From the NCBI RefSeq assembly GCF_004014715.1, contig NZ_CP034835.1, positions 3,782,001 through 3,846,000 of the forward strand: DNA of 64,000 nt, written 5' to 3'. Numbering within the stretch: the first letter of the stretch is position 1; the number at the start of each line of letters is the position of its first letter. This DNA comes from Pseudoalteromonas sp. R3 (GTDB lineage: Bacteria; Pseudomonadota; Gammaproteobacteria; Enterobacterales; Alteromonadaceae). The notes under the pieces were generated by a model. That model saw nothing but the letters and a program-made list of their open reading frames with translations. It did not search any database and had not been told where the DNA came from. Both the position numbers and the translations under genes were made by a program. Below, piece by piece: positions 32,675-43,143 of this stretch.

Positions 32675-33494
32675 CTAGAGCATCGCACTGGTATGTGATT
32701 CGTTGCGGGCTATCAGATCTTCATCCAGAAAGTTCTGATCCATAGATTCTGCGGGGCAAGCACAAGGGGGTTTACCAACTACTTTCGCGGGCACACCCAC
32801 CACAGTGGTGTGTGGATCTACTGCTTTCAATACTACCGAGCCTGCACCGATTCGCGCGCCTTCACCCACTTCAATGTTGCCCAGTACTTTCGCACCCGCG
32901 CCGATCAATACACCTGCGCGTATTTTGGGGTGACGATCGCCTTGTTCATTACCGGTTCCCCCTAAGGTGACCGATTGCAAAATAGAGACGTTATTCTCTA
33001 TTACTGCAGTTTCACCTATGACTATACCAGTCGCATGGTCAAACATAATGCCATGGCCGACTTTACAAGCAGGATGGATATCAACACCAAATACTTCGGA
33101 TGTACGGCTCTGGATAAAACGCGCGAGCTCTTTTCTGTCTTGTCGCCATAAGCAATGAGCGAGTCGGTGTGCTTGTATTGCATGAAAGCCCTTAAGGTTT
33201 GAAATAACGTTAAGATAGCTATCGGCAGCCGGGTCACGATCTTTAACCGCTTTTATCATGTGCCACATGGGTCAACATACGGTCACAATCCACAAAGGCC
33301 TGATCAAATAGTTCACGAATGGTGAATGCAGACACTACGGCATCTGCCAGCTTGTTTGCCACAATAAAGCTCAATGCCGCACCCAGACATTCATGATTTA
33401 AAATACTTGAATAAACATGGCTGGCGAGCAGCGGCTCGCGGTCAACTAATTCGGTGGCTTCTTGACGAAGCTTTTGCCAGATCTCGTGTCTCAT
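32675..33494 (-). pseudogene. cysE: Serine O-acetyltransferase CysE, frame broken once
   Basis: CysE makes O-acetylserine from serine and acetyl-CoA, the first step of cysteine synthesis. The C-terminal left-handed beta-helix (VDIHPACKVGHGIMFDHATGIVIGE, ILQSVTLGGTG, RHPKIRAGVLIGAGAKVLGN) is complete, with catalytic His in DHATG. The frame changes near 33250-33265: VAHD should continue IKAVKDRDPA, a net -2 (or +1) shift in an AT-rich stretch. Corrected length is 273 residues, equal to E. coli, counting from ATG 33494. An upstream TTG at 33521 also keeps the frame open. The short C-terminal tail after the helix contains the usual acidic residues. Confidence 0.86.
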
Positions 33495-33633
33495 AAACTG
33501 CACTATTTTCAATAATTCCAAGGCCTTTGCCTATCTTACCCTGCAACGCGTTAAATTAGCAGCGATAGTCAAATGCTTCTTGCATCAATTTGTTATTAAT
33601 TATAACCCGAAATTGCGAACAGAGGATGGGAAA

Positions 33634-33686
33634 CCAGGCGGATACCAGATCCGCCTGGCAAACTCAGAGCCCGACAGAGGGCTCTG
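33634..33686. terminator. Two adjacent perfect hairpins after the M16 gene
   Basis: The first stem is CCAGGCGGAT / ATCCGCCTGG (10 pairs, 5-base loop) at 33634-33658. The second is CAGAGCCC / GGGCTCTG (8 pairs, 6-base loop) at 33665-33686. They lie just beyond the M16 stop. Neither is followed by a clear T run on the minus strand, so a role in RNA 3' end stabilisation is as likely as termination. Confidence 0.6.
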
Positions 33687-33694
33687 GTGGGGCG

Positions 33695-36568
33695 TTACTT
33701 AAAGATCGCTTCTGCGTTCATCACCTCGATGTTAGCAGCCGGGATTGCCAGTTTGTAGTTGGCAATTTGCTTATCTTCATCGATAAGTGCTTGTGGTTTT
33801 TTGCGCATTGTAATGCATCGGTGACTCACTCTGATCCACCAGGCGCGCTTTCATGTCAGCCGCATCACCCGTCACAAACACATAGTGAATGTTGTCACTT
33901 TGCAGGTTTTCACGGATCACTCGATTCACATCTTCTACGGTCAGTGAAGCGAGTTGCTCGCGAACATAGCTCACAAATTCATCGGTATTGTAGAACTGGC
34001 TGTCCAGCGCATAACCTAGCTGACGATCCTGACTGGCAACCATCTGAGGCACAAAGTTACTCAGGAAGTTACGGGTAGCAGAGAAATCGCTCTCGTCATG
34101 CCTTCTTTAATCAGCTTGTCTAACTCAAACTGAGCAACACGAGTGGCAAAGTGCGCGTCGTTATTAGAACGCAGCGGACGTAACCACACCTGGAAAATTT
34201 GCTCAGAGCGGCCAGGTTGGCATCCGGTTTAGTTTTGGAACATACCGCGCGGGAAATACTCAATGTAAGCATAATCACCATAGTTCATGCCTCGTACCTG
34301 ACGAATACGCTGGAACAGGTAAGCGTTTGAATTACGGTGCTCACCGAAGTAAGAGCGTACCAGCCACAAGGCTGTCCAGTCTTTGCTGCTGCGGATGGTC
34401 TCTATTGGGAAACCAAACGATACCGCAGTCGATTTCGCGCTCTTCTCAACGATAGTAGCATGTCGACCCTCTAATGCTGGCGCATCCGGGATCGTCAGCC
34501 GAGACTCCTCCCCTTTGGGCAGCTTAGCCAGATCAGTGAGCATACGTGCTTTAAGTTGCTCATCCAGCGCACCGGTGATCCCCCGTTCAGTTTTGCCTGA
34601 GTAAACTGGCTGTGGTAGAAAGCTTTCACATCATCCAGAGTCAGGGCTTCCAGATCGGACAAATCGCCCAAATTGTAACTCTCGTATGGATGGCCCTGGA
34701 TACAATTTATGATACAGCACCTCTTTGCCCAGCTCTTCATCATTTGATGCTTTAAGACCCGCTTTGATGTTGTCTATCAACTCTTTTTTCAGACGTTTAA
34801 AGTCATCTTCTCTAAAGCCTGGATTGAGTAACTGTTCACTGATCAAGGCATACCATTGTGCAGCATTGTCTTTGTGTACCCGGCCACGCAGTGACAGCAT
34901 TTCTTTGTCAATTTGATAATCAAAGCTACCTGCAATAGGGTATAGCGCTTTTTGAATTTCTTTGTATGACTTGCCTTGTGAACCACCATTGGCAATCATC
35001 GCTGCAGTCAGGGCAGCCACACCTTTTTTACCCTTAGGATCCGCAGCTGCCCCCGTATAGAACAGCAAGTTCACATCAACCAAAGGAGAAGCATTGGTTT
35101 TGTCTAGTACGGTGAACTTCTGCTCTTTTGGTTGGCTTTGCTGCGACACTAAGGCATCCAGTTTAACTTCTTTGTCAAACCCAGCGACTTTAGTCAATGC
35201 CGACATAGTCACTGTGGTGCGGCCACTGTCAACAAAATAACGGTTGGCAACATCGCGAATGTCTTCAGCCGTGATGGAATCACTGGTCGCATACAAGGTG
35301 TTGATGACTTCAGGGTTGCGCTCGAAATGCATATACTCCGCCAACATGCTGGCAATTGCCTGCGACGAATCCAAGCCGTTGGCAAAACTATATTTGCGGT
35401 TCGACTTCAGTGCAGCCAGCTTATCGCTGTCAACCAGCTCAGTGCGCGCATTAGCATAAGTGCGATTGATAGCATCGCGTACCACAGCTAAGTCACTTTC
35501 TTCATTGACCTTTACAAACACATGAAGCAGACCCGGATCTTTGGTCTCCGGGTTATAAGTGAACATCTGGCTGGCAATTTGCTTGTCGACTACCAGCTCC
35601 TGATATAGCTCTGAGTTTTCAGAGAAGTAAAGTTGTGAGAGCAGATCCAATGCAGCACGGTCTTTCTTTGCCGGTTCCCAGGCTGCTCCTTTATAAGAAA
35701 CCAGTAACCAGTGGCCTGGCAAACCGTCATAGTGTTCATGCACATATCTGGCTTGTTGCTGCTTCGGCTCCACCGGAATATCGGCAACATAGTTACCACG
35801 CTGCCAGCCACCCCAGTGCTTTTTAACCATTGCCATGGTTTCCTGCGGATCTACATCCCCCACAATCACGATAGACACGTATTCAGGCTTATAGAAACGC
35901 TCAAAAAAGATCTGACCATATTCCATTTGATCCGGCATCGCTTCAATATCTTCGAAAAAGCCCATGGTAGTATGCTTGTAGGTGTGCTTATCAAATGCTT
36001 CTTTACGCACCGCACTTAACAACTTACGGATCGGGCTGGCGTTGTTCTTCAAATATTCGCCTTTGACTGTCAGCGCTTCGGTACGGAACTGTGACTCACT
36101 ATAGCTTAGGTTTTGAAAAATATCCGCTTTGATCTCTAGGACCTTATCCAGGTGCTCTTTTGAGAAGTTCAAATGATAGTTGGTGTAGTCATTCGTAGTA
36201 TAAGCACGGTTATCCACTCCGGAGTTCTTCAGAATGTCTGCGTAGACGTCCTGTGGAAACTTCTCAGAGCCTTTAAACATCATATGCTCAAAGAAGTGAG
36301 CAAATCCGGTTCTGCCTGATTCAACTTCGTTACGTGAGCCAACAGAGACTGGAATTTGCAGTGACACAACATCTGGATAGTCGGTTTTCACTACCATCAC
36401 ACGTAAGCCATTATCCAGCTCTTCAAGCACATAGTCCTGTGCAAACACTTTATTGCTGGCCTGCGCCTCAATGCTGGTTGACGCTTGCTGAGCCGATTGT
36501 TGTGTTGCGGTGCAGCCCGCAAGAGCCAGTGACACAGCCAGGCTCGTCGCCAGTAGTTTAAATTTCAT
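33695..36568 (-). pseudogene. M16-family zinc metallopeptidase lipoprotein, six indels
   Basis: Corrected length is 957 residues, and six indels cancel out, since 2,874 is divisible by three. It has a lipoprotein signal (LALAGC, Cys19) and the M16 inverted zinc motif HFFEH at residues 91-95, with GEYLKN downstream. Two tandem M16 halves follow; the second has a degenerate active site and RQVRGMNYGDYAYIEYFP. Indels: +1 in 34694-34696, -1 in 34580-34584, +1 in 34233-34236, -1 near 34207-34212, -1 near 34094, +1 in 33797-33802. Such periplasmic pitrilysin-like enzymes degrade peptides. The M16 first half stays intact as a 645-residue frame. Divergent from the MTHFR-like gene. Confidence 0.88.
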
Positions 36569-36870
36569 ATGCTTCCCTTAATTTTGTATCAATTTTTATT
36601 CTTGGTCCCACTCTTATTGGGACTCGTAGTTCCCAATTATGCCGCAATCCCACCTTAATTCATCTTTACTCGCCTAAATTATGTAAAGAAATATGAACTA
36701 GACAGCGCTGAATAAACCGACTAGCAAACAACAGCTTGCTCAAACATGGAGAAAACACCATGAGAGAAATTCATCAGCATTGAATTTGTTTCAAGAAAAA
36801 AATCTATCTAGACGTCTAAATGGCTGCTATATTAGATCCTATAAGCTGAATTTTTGCCGGAATCTAGACC
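36569..36870. other. Divergent promoter region between M16 and MTHFR-like genes
   Basis: The 302 bases hold no gene. The right half carries the MetJ-type site listed separately and a TATATT that could be a -10 at about 36828-36833. The left half is AT-rich and should contain the M16 promoter, but no clear -35/-10 pair stands out. Confidence 0.65.
36802..36825. promoter_or_regulatory. MetJ-box-like operator
   Basis: A perfect MetJ consensus AGACGTCT sits at 36810-36817, flanked by ATCTATCT (4 of 8 matches) and AAATGGCT (5 of 8). MetJ binds tandem 8-base boxes cooperatively, so methionine/SAM would repress the downstream gene. The site lies 54 bases before the ATG and overlaps the likely promoter. 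Confidence 0.72.
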
Positions 36871-37827
36871 ATGGCGTTATCACTACAAGAGAAAATCTTA
36901 GACCCGAACCAAGGGGTATATTTGATTGGTACGACTCCGCCCAAATCTGGTACGGAGCAGGAAAAGGTTAAACGTATTGCAACTAAGCTGCTGGATCGCC
37001 TGCATGAAATTGAATACGACGGTGTAATCGTTTACGACATTCAGGACGAAAGCAGCCGCACCGCTGTACCACGCCCTTTTCCGTTTAAGGAAACCGTCGA
37101 CCCGTGCGAATACAGCCGCCTGGTGAAGTCATTGTCGCAACTGGACGTGATCACCTACAAAAGTGTGGCACAACGAGACAGTAACGAATTTAATCAGTGG
37201 CTTAGCAACACCAAACAGGAATTTGGCCTGAACAACCTGGTTCTGGTTGGCTCTCCTTCATCACAAGGTAAAATTAACTTGCCACTGCCGGACGCTTATC
37301 AGGCCCTGGCTGCACATGAGACAGACTTTTTTTTAGGCGGTGTAACCATTGCAGAGCGTCATGCTTCAAAACGCAATGAGCATGAACGTTTGATTGAAAA
37401 AACCGCTCAGGGCTGTGAGTTCTTTATTTCTCAGGCTGTTTATAATGCTCAGGCGACCATTGATCTGATCACCAGCTATGCCCGTACCTGCAAACAGCAA
37501 GGCATTGAGCCCAAGCGACTGATCCTGACTTTTACCCCATGTGGTGGTGAGAAGACGCTGCAATTTATGGAATGGCTTGGGATCTCAGTACCTGAAGCGA
37601 CCAAGTGGCGGATGCTGGATGCAGACAATACCCTGAGTGAATCGATCCGCATTTGTCGTGAAAATCTGGATTCTATTCTGCGTAGCTGTGCCCAACTGGA
37701 TGTCCCGCTGGGACTGAACATAGAAAGTCTGACTAACCGCAAAGAAGAAATCGATGCATCGATCAATCTGTACCGTTTGCTCAAAGCCACTATGGAGCTG
37801 ACGCTGGCAGAAAAACAGATCGCTTGA
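36871..37827 (+). CDS. Methylenetetrahydrofolate-reductase-like protein
   Basis: The 318-residue protein resembles the TIM-barrel MTHFR family. VIVYDIQDESSRTAVPRPFPF, VLVGSPSSQGKINLPLPDAY and FFLGGVTIAERHASKRNEHERLIEKTAQGCEFFISQAVYN match its conserved phosphate/FAD-site blocks. The Pro-rich PFPFK and the final RLILTFTPCGG are further family-like segments. I cannot say whether it is MetF itself, since N-terminal MetF features differ. The MetJ-like site upstream supports a role in methionine or folate metabolism, probably as a second or variant reductase. Confidence 0.78.
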   Translation: MALSLQEKILDPNQGVYLIGTTPPKSGTEQEKVKRIATKLLDRLHEIEYDGVIVYDIQDESSRTAVPRPFPFKETVDPCEYSRLVKSLSQLDVITYKSVAQRDSNEFNQWLSNTKQEFGLNNLVLVGSPSSQGKINLPLPDAYQALAAHETDFFLGGVTIAERHASKRNEHERLIEKTAQGCEFFISQAVYNAQATIDLITSYARTCKQQGIEPKRLILTFTPCGGEKTLQFMEWLGISVPEATKWRMLDADNTLSESIRICRENLDSILRSCAQLDVPLGLNIESLTNRKEEIDASINLYRLLKATMELTLAEKQIA

Positions 37828-37851
37828 GCGATTCACAAAGACATAAAAAAA

Positions 37852-37869
37852 CCGAGCTCACGGGCTCGG
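37852..37869. terminator. Bidirectional terminator between MTHFR-like gene and gpsA
   Basis: The stem CCGAGC / GCTCGG with a 6-base loop is flanked by A7 on the left and T7 on the right, so it can end both convergent transcripts. Confidence 0.9.
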
Positions 37870-37892
37870 TTTTTTTATTATCAGACGCCTGA

Positions 37893-38903
37893 TTACTCCG
37901 ACTTCTGCTCTCTGCCAAGCAGCGCCATGGCTGCTTCTTTGACGTCTTTTTGTTGATACAGCACCTGATAGATCTGCTCCGTGATCGGCATTTCGATGCC
38001 TGTGCGCTTTGCCAGCAGGTATACTTCTTTAGTATTGCGGTACCCTTCCACCACCTGACCGATGCTCTGCATCGCCTCTTCGACGTTTTTCCCCTGGCCC
38101 AGCGCCAGACCAAAACGCCGGTTGCGCGATTGGTTATCGGTGCAGGTCAGAATCAAATCGCCCAGCCCGGCCATACCCATAAAGGTTTCCGAACGTGCGC
38201 CAAGAGACAATCCGAGTCGGCATAACTCAGCTAACCCACGGGTGATCAATGCAGTCCTGGCATTAGCACCAAAACCAAAGCCATCAGACATACCTGCACC
38301 GATGGCAATCACATTTTTCACCGCACCACCAAGCTGAATACCGATAAAGTCATCATTGCTGTACACCCGGAACGAACGACCACAATGCAGCAACTTAGCC
38401 AGTTCACCGCGAAACGCTTCGCAACGCGACGACACTGAAATAGCAGTCGGTAACCCTGCGGCCATTTCTTTTGCAAAAGTCGGTCCAGACAATACAGCCA
38501 GAGGAACCTCTTCACCGAGTACATCCAATGCCACATCCTGAAGCAATCGGCCGGTATCCGGCTCCAATCCTTTCGTTGCCCAGGCGACCTTCGCACCCGG
38601 CAACAAATGCGGCTTAATCGCTTCCAGCGTTTGCGCAAACGCATGGCTGGGTACTACCACTAAAACCAATTGACTGGCCTGAACGGCTTGAGTCAGGTCG
38701 GCTTCCAGTTGCAGTGACTCAGGGAAGTCAATATCCGGTAAATAACGGGCATTCTGACGCGAGTCGGCTAACTGCTCGATAGCAGTGCTGTCACGTCCCC
38801 ACAGAGTAACCTGGTGACCGTTGCGGGCAAAACAAATAGCAAGGGCGGTGCCATACGACCCCGCCCCTAATACGGTCACAGCTGATAGTGCTGTATTCAT
38901 CAT
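37893..38903 (-). CDS. gpsA: Glycerol-3-phosphate dehydrogenase (NAD(P)+)
   Basis: GpsA reduces dihydroxyacetone phosphate to sn-glycerol 3-phosphate for phospholipid synthesis. The 336-residue product has the Rossmann motif [12 protein letters not shown] near residue 11 and the catalytic segment [12 protein letters not shown] with Lys about residue 196. [11 protein letters not shown] and GLGDLILTC follow. It lies immediately downstream of secB with no gap, as in E. coli. ATG at 38903 or the next codon could be used. Confidence 0.98.
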   Translation of the reverse strand: MMNTALSAVTVLGAGSYGTALAICFARNGHQVTLWGRDSTAIEQLADSRQNARYLPDIDFPESLQLEADLTQAVQASQLVLVVVPSHAFAQTLEAIKPHLLPGAKVAWATKGLEPDTGRLLQDVALDVLGEEVPLAVLSGPTFAKEMAAGLPTAISVSSRCEAFRGELAKLLHCGRSFRVYSNDDFIGIQLGGAVKNVIAIGAGMSDGFGFGANARTALITRGLAELCRLGLSLGARSETFMGMAGLGDLILTCTDNQSRNRRFGLALGQGKNVEEAMQSIGQVVEGYRNTKEVYLLAKRTGIEMPITEQIYQVLYQQKDVKEAAMALLGREQKSE

Positions 38904-39386
38904 TTATGCGTCAGCAGGTTGCTCTTGCGCGGCACGTTGCTGCATGTACTGAGCAAATAGCGCGTCAAAGTTAACTGGCGCCAGGTTTAGTTGTGGGAAA
39001 GTACCACGGTTAACCAGGCTTGCAACCGCCTCGCGCGCGTACGGGAACAGAATGTTCGGGCAGAATGCACCTAACATGTGTGCCATTTGCAGCTCTTCCA
39101 GTTCACCGATTGAGAAGATACCCGCTTGCTGGATTTCACACAGGAATGCGGTCTCTTCGCCCAATGACGCAGTTACAGTCAGTGCCAAAACAACTTCGTA
39201 TACACCTTCGTCCAGCTTGGCAGAACGCGTATCCATGTCCAGCTTCACTTCAGGCGTCCACTCTTTTTGGAAAATAGCCGGAGAGTTTGGCGTTTCAAAA
39301 GACACATCTTTGGTGTAGATACGCTGAATGTTAAATTGTGGACCTTGTTGTTCTTCTGCAGCAGCTGCGTTGTTTTGCTCTGTCAT
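38904..39386 (-). CDS. secB: Protein-export chaperone SecB
   Basis: SecB is a cytosolic tetrameric chaperone that keeps preproteins unfolded and delivers them to SecA. The 160-residue protein has the family blocks [37 protein letters not shown] and [21 protein letters not shown], and a Gln/Ala-rich acidic tail ([12 protein letters not shown]). The stop is directly followed by the gpsA start, and grxC lies 73 bases upstream. Confidence 0.98.
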   Translation of the reverse strand: MTEQNNAAAAEEQQGPQFNIQRIYTKDVSFETPNSPAIFQKEWTPEVKLDMDTRSAKLDEGVYEVVLALTVTASLGEETAFLCEIQQAGIFSIGELEELQMAHMLGAFCPNILFPYAREAVASLVNRGTFPQLNLAPVNFDALFAQYMQQRAAQEQPADA

Positions 39387-39459
39387 TGTTCTTCCTAATT
39401 GTTCGTCTTTATTTTAAGTGGGGTAGCACCTCGGGCCCGTAACCTGGGTGCAATAAATT

Positions 39460-39714
39460 TTAACTCAGTAAGGCGTCCAGCTTACCTTGAGATTCAAGCG
39501 CCATCATGTCATCGCAGCCGCCAATGTGCTGCTCTTTAATGAAGATCTGTGGCACCGTATGGCCACCATTTGCTTTACTGATCATCTCTTCACGCAGCTC
39601 GGGTTGCGCGCCGATATCATACTCGGTATATGTGACACCTTTGCTGTCCAGCAACGCTTTTGCGCGATGACAGTAAGGACAGTAATCCTTTGTATAAATA
39701 ACAACTTGGCTCAT
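39460..39714 (-). CDS. grxC: Glutaredoxin 3
   Basis: An 84-residue thioredoxin-fold protein with the dithiol active site CPYC at residues 12-15. The glutathione-binding TVPQIFI block (cis-Pro) and GGCDDMMAL follow. It is a GSH-dependent disulfide reductase. It sits between a rhodanese gene and secB, the same order as in E. coli. Confidence 0.97.
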   Translation of the reverse strand: MSQVVIYTKDYCPYCHRAKALLDSKGVTYTEYDIGAQPELREEMISKANGGHTVPQIFIKEQHIGGCDDMMALESQGKLDALLS

Positions 39715-39722
39715 GTTTACTC

Positions 39723-40154
39723 CTATTTACCCGAGGCTGTTGGCAGGCCAGCAGTTTGCCAGGCACCAAATCCACCCGACAACACGTACACTTGCTCAAA
39801 GCCAGCTTTGTACATATTGCTGGCAATGCCAGATGCGGTCATGCCAGTGTTACACACCAGTATAATGGGCTTAGTTTTGAACTTTTCAAGTCCTGCGAAA
39901 TCATTTTGTTTGGCTTTTTCCACATTCATATGCTCGCTACCAGCGATACGTGAACCATTGAACTCTTTCACCGCACGCATATCAAATACCTGGCCATCCT
40001 GACGGTTTACCAAAATAGTAAGCTGCTGAGGATTAATCTGACGGATCTTGGAAAACATGCCTTTCAACCAGCTTGAGACCAACATAGCCGCCAAAACCAG
40101 CCAGATAATGCTGAGAATGGGGTTTCTACCTAAAAACTCGATGTATTGTTCCAT
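39723..40154 (-). CDS. Membrane-anchored rhodanese-like protein YibN
   Basis: The 143-residue protein has one N-terminal membrane segment (PILSIIWLVLAAMLVSSWL, about 12-30) and a cytoplasmic rhodanese domain with the active-site loop VCNTGMTASG. The catalytic Cys is near residue 102. It matches E. coli YibN in position (upstream of grxC-secB-gpsA) and in layout. Substrate unknown. It is divergent from gpmI, with 263 bases between the two starts. Confidence 0.9.
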   Translation of the reverse strand: MEQYIEFLGRNPILSIIWLVLAAMLVSSWLKGMFSKIRQINPQQLTILVNRQDGQVFDMRAVKEFNGSRIAGSEHMNVEKAKQNDFAGLEKFKTKPIILVCNTGMTASGIASNMYKAGFEQVYVLSGGFGAWQTAGLPTASGK

Positions 40155-40417
40155 ATTGTCTTTACCAACCAGGAAAATGAAATTGCTCGCGAGTATACTT
40201 TCTTACGGGCGCTGGTACAAACATCTGTGACATAATGCCTAACTTTGAGAGCAGTAACTGGTTAACGGCTTCCAGAGCTCATCAGCAGGGTTCAACTTGG
40301 GATTGTTACTTATATGAATTTTAAAGTGGTTGAGGATAAATCACGCCCAGAGGGCTGAATATTAATATAAAACAAGGTATCCTATGGCCAGATTTCGTGC
40401 ACGTTTCAGGAGCCCAA
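40155..40417. other. Divergent spacer between yibN-like gene and gpmI
   Basis: No gene. CAGG lies ahead of the gpmI ATG (40418). The region should hold the promoters of both transcripts but no strong consensus is visible. Confidence 0.5.
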
Positions 40418-41962
40418 ATGACTGCAAAGAAAAAACCTCTGGTATTAATGATCCTCGATGGCTGGGGATACCGCGAAGACGCCGAGAGCAATGCAATTCT
40501 GGCGGCTAACACCCCCGTTTTGGATGAGCTATGGCAAACGCGTCCACGTACGCTGATCTCAGGTTCAGGTCTGGATGTGGGACTACCGGACGGGCAGATG
40601 GGTAACTCTGAAGTCGGTCACGTCAACCTGGGCGCCGGTCGTATTGTCTATCAGGACTTTACGCGTATAACCAAAGCCATAGATGATGGCGAGTTTGAGC
40701 ACAACCCGGCACTGCTTGAGAACATCGACAAAGCGGTTGCTGCTGGTAAAGCTGTACACCTGATGGGCCTATTAAGTCCAGGTGGTGTGCACAGTCACGA
40801 AGATCATATTGTTGCGGCCATTACACTTGCAGCTAAACGTGGTGCTAAAGCTGTTTACTTCCATGCTTTCCTCGATGGTCGTGATACGCCACCACGCAGC
40901 GCACAGGCATCGATTGAACGTATTGAAGCGCTATTTACAAAATTGGGCTGTGGCCGCCTGGCTTCGATCGTAGGCCGTTACTACGCCATGGACCGTGATA
41001 ACCGCTGGGAACGTGTTGAAGCCGCTTATAACCTGATGGTGTGTGGCGAAGCTGAATACCGTTTTACCGATGGTGTGACTGCCCTGAACGCAGCATATGA
41101 GCGCGACGAAAACGATGAGTTCGTCAAAGCAACGGTCATTGCCTCTCAAGATCAAGAAGCAGCGGCCATTAACGATGGCGATACGCTGATTTTCCTCAAC
41201 TTCCGTGCCGATCGCGCCCGCCAGATGACTCGTGCCTTTGTAGATGCCAATTTTACTGGCTTCGAGAAGAAAAAGGCCCCTGCACTGAGCGGGTTTGTGA
41301 TGATGACAGAATACGCTGCCGACATTCAAGCACCCATCGCCTTTGCGCCCCAAAAGCTCAACAATGTGCTGGGCGAGTGGCTGGCTAAGCATGGCAAAAC
41401 TCAGCTGCGTATTTCGGAGACTGAAAAATACGCGCACGTCACCTTTTTCTTTAGTGGCGGCCGTGAGGACCTGTTTGATGGTGAGAAGCGGGAGTTAATT
41501 CCATCACCTCAAGTGGCCACCTACGACCTGCAACCGGAAATGAACTCTGCCCTGTTAACTGACAAACTGGTGGAAGCGATTCACAGTGGCGAGCACGACG
41601 TGATTATCTGTAACTACCCAAATGGTGATATGGTCGGCCACTCAGGTGTCTTTGCAGCCGCCGTGAAAGCCTGTGAAGCTGTTGATGCCTGTATCGGCCG
41701 CGTTGTTGCAGCTCTTGAGGAAACTGGCGGTGAGGCACTCATTACGGCTGACCACGGTAACGCAGAGCAAATGGTAAACAGCAAAACCGGTCAGGCCCAC
41801 ACCGCACACACCAGTGAGCCTGTACCATTTATCTATATTGGTCGTGATGCAGAACCACAAACAGGCAAAACACTGAGCGATGTAGCACCAACTATGTTGC
41901 ACCTGTTGGGCATGCCTCAGCCTGAGGAAATGACAGGTTCACCTGTCATGCGGCTGAAGTAA
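40418..41962 (+). CDS. gpmI: 2,3-bisphosphoglycerate-independent phosphoglycerate mutase
   Basis: GpmI (GpmM) interconverts 3- and 2-phosphoglycerate using manganese. The 514-residue protein has LMILDGWG (metal Asp14) and the catalytic Ser64 in [14 protein letters not shown]. Later metal ligands are in [14 protein letters not shown] and [13 protein letters not shown] 40418 with CAGGAGCC is the start, seven codons inside the longest frame. It heads a four-gene run (gpmI-envC-ctpA-yibQ) like E. coli gpmM-envC-yibQ. Confidence 0.98.
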   Translation: MTAKKKPLVLMILDGWGYREDAESNAILAANTPVLDELWQTRPRTLISGSGLDVGLPDGQMGNSEVGHVNLGAGRIVYQDFTRITKAIDDGEFEHNPALLENIDKAVAAGKAVHLMGLLSPGGVHSHEDHIVAAITLAAKRGAKAVYFHAFLDGRDTPPRSAQASIERIEALFTKLGCGRLASIVGRYYAMDRDNRWERVEAAYNLMVCGEAEYRFTDGVTALNAAYERDENDEFVKATVIASQDQEAAAINDGDTLIFLNFRADRARQMTRAFVDANFTGFEKKKAPALSGFVMMTEYAADIQAPIAFAPQKLNNVLGEWLAKHGKTQLRISETEKYAHVTFFFSGGREDLFDGEKRELIPSPQVATYDLQPEMNSALLTDKLVEAIHSGEHDVIICNYPNGDMVGHSGVFAAAVKACEAVDACIGRVVAALEETGGEALITADHGNAEQMVNSKTGQAHTAHTSEPVPFIYIGRDAEPQTGKTLSDVAPTMLHLLGMPQPEEMTGSPVMRLK

Positions 41963-41965
41963 TCT

Positions 41966-43105
41966 ATGCGTCGTACGCTTGCTGTACTTTCGGTCTGTTT
42001 ACTCCTGCCCCTGAGCGGGCAGGCGAACGAAACCCGCACCAAAGCCGACCTGGCCGCGGTGCAGGCCGAGCTAAAAAAGAGTCAGGCCGCGTATCAGCAA
42101 CAACAGGCCAGCTTTCGCGCTCTGCAGAGCACCTTACAATCTTTTGAACTGGAAATAGCCAAAAGTGCCAAAGCACTGGCATTGACAGAACAAGGGGTCA
42201 GCGAAAATAAGCAGCAGCAGTACACACTGCAACGCGAGGCTGAGCAACTAGAACAACAAAAAAAGCGCCTCCAGCGACTGCTGGCAGCCCAGCTTAAAAG
42301 TGCGTATGTGACTGGCAGTCACGATTATTCCAAAATGCTGCTGAACCAACAACATGCCGCGGCCCTTGAACGCACTATCAGTTACTACGACTACTTTAAT
42401 CAGGCCCGCATTGCTCAGCTCGAAGCGCTTAAGTCAGTTTTTGAGAAACTGGCCCAAAACAGCGCTCAGCTGGAACGTAAAAAGAAACAACTGCAAGCTT
42501 TACAAGGTCAACAAAAAGCGCGTCAGGACGAGTTATTGTTGGCACAAAACGCCCGCAGAACCCACCTGTCAAAACTCAACGATAAGCTCAACCAGGCAAA
42601 GGCGGCAATCGCCTACCTCGAAGAGAATGAACAAACCCTCATTACAACCCTGGAAGCCCTGGCCTCCGAGCAGGCTGCCAGACCAGAGCAATATGTGGCG
42701 CAGCTACAAGGGCTACAACGCTTAAAAGGCAAACTGGCCTGGCCGCTGAACGGGCGCTTAAAGCATCGTTTTGGCCAGCGTAAACACGTTGGTATGAACT
42801 GGAAAGGCGTAGTGATCCGCGGCAGCAATGGCGATCCCGTTACTAGCGTGGCACCGGGTCAGGTGGTCTATGCCGATTGGTTGAACGGTTTCGGCTGGGT
42901 CATCGTATTAGATCACGGGGAAGGCTTTATGAGCCTGTATGGCCATGCCCAAACCCTGCTTAAAGATGTTGGCGATCAGGTCATGCCGGGTGAGCCCATC
43001 GCTCTTGTAGGGCAAAGCGGCGGACAAACCGATCCTGGTCTATACTTCGAAATACGGCATAAGGGAAGCGCTGTTGATCCAGTAAAATGGTGCAGATCCA
43101 GTTAA
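41966..43105 (+). CDS. envC: Murein hydrolase activator EnvC
   Basis: EnvC is a periplasmic protein that activates the amidases AmiA/AmiB at the division septum together with FtsEX. It has a signal peptide (TLAVLSVCLLLPLSGQA, about 4-20), a long coiled coil to about residue 250, and a C-terminal LytM domain. LytM metal ligands are lost: GMNW in place of H-x3-D and LYFEIR in place of HxH, as in E. coli EnvC, so it is an activator and not an enzyme. It starts 3 bases after the gpmI stop. Confidence 0.95.
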   Translation: MRRTLAVLSVCLLLPLSGQANETRTKADLAAVQAELKKSQAAYQQQQASFRALQSTLQSFELEIAKSAKALALTEQGVSENKQQQYTLQREAEQLEQQKKRLQRLLAAQLKSAYVTGSHDYSKMLLNQQHAAALERTISYYDYFNQARIAQLEALKSVFEKLAQNSAQLERKKKQLQALQGQQKARQDELLLAQNARRTHLSKLNDKLNQAKAAIAYLEENEQTLITTLEALASEQAARPEQYVAQLQGLQRLKGKLAWPLNGRLKHRFGQRKHVGMNWKGVVIRGSNGDPVTSVAPGQVVYADWLNGFGWVIVLDHGEGFMSLYGHAQTLLKDVGDQVMPGEPIALVGQSGGQTDPGLYFEIRHKGSAVDPVKWCRSS

Positions 43106-43143
43106 CTGACTAACCGATGCTGCCCCCCAGTGAGGAGCAGCAT

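Noticed and set aside
33695..36568. Programmed frameshifting in the M16 gene
   Set aside because: Six scattered indels in ordinary homopolymers, without slippery heptamers or stem-loops, and net zero shift; sequencing error is a simpler explanation.
43117..43143. Earlier start for the S41 peptidase at ATG 43117
   Set aside because: GAGGAG lies between it and ATG 43144, which begins the signal peptide region.
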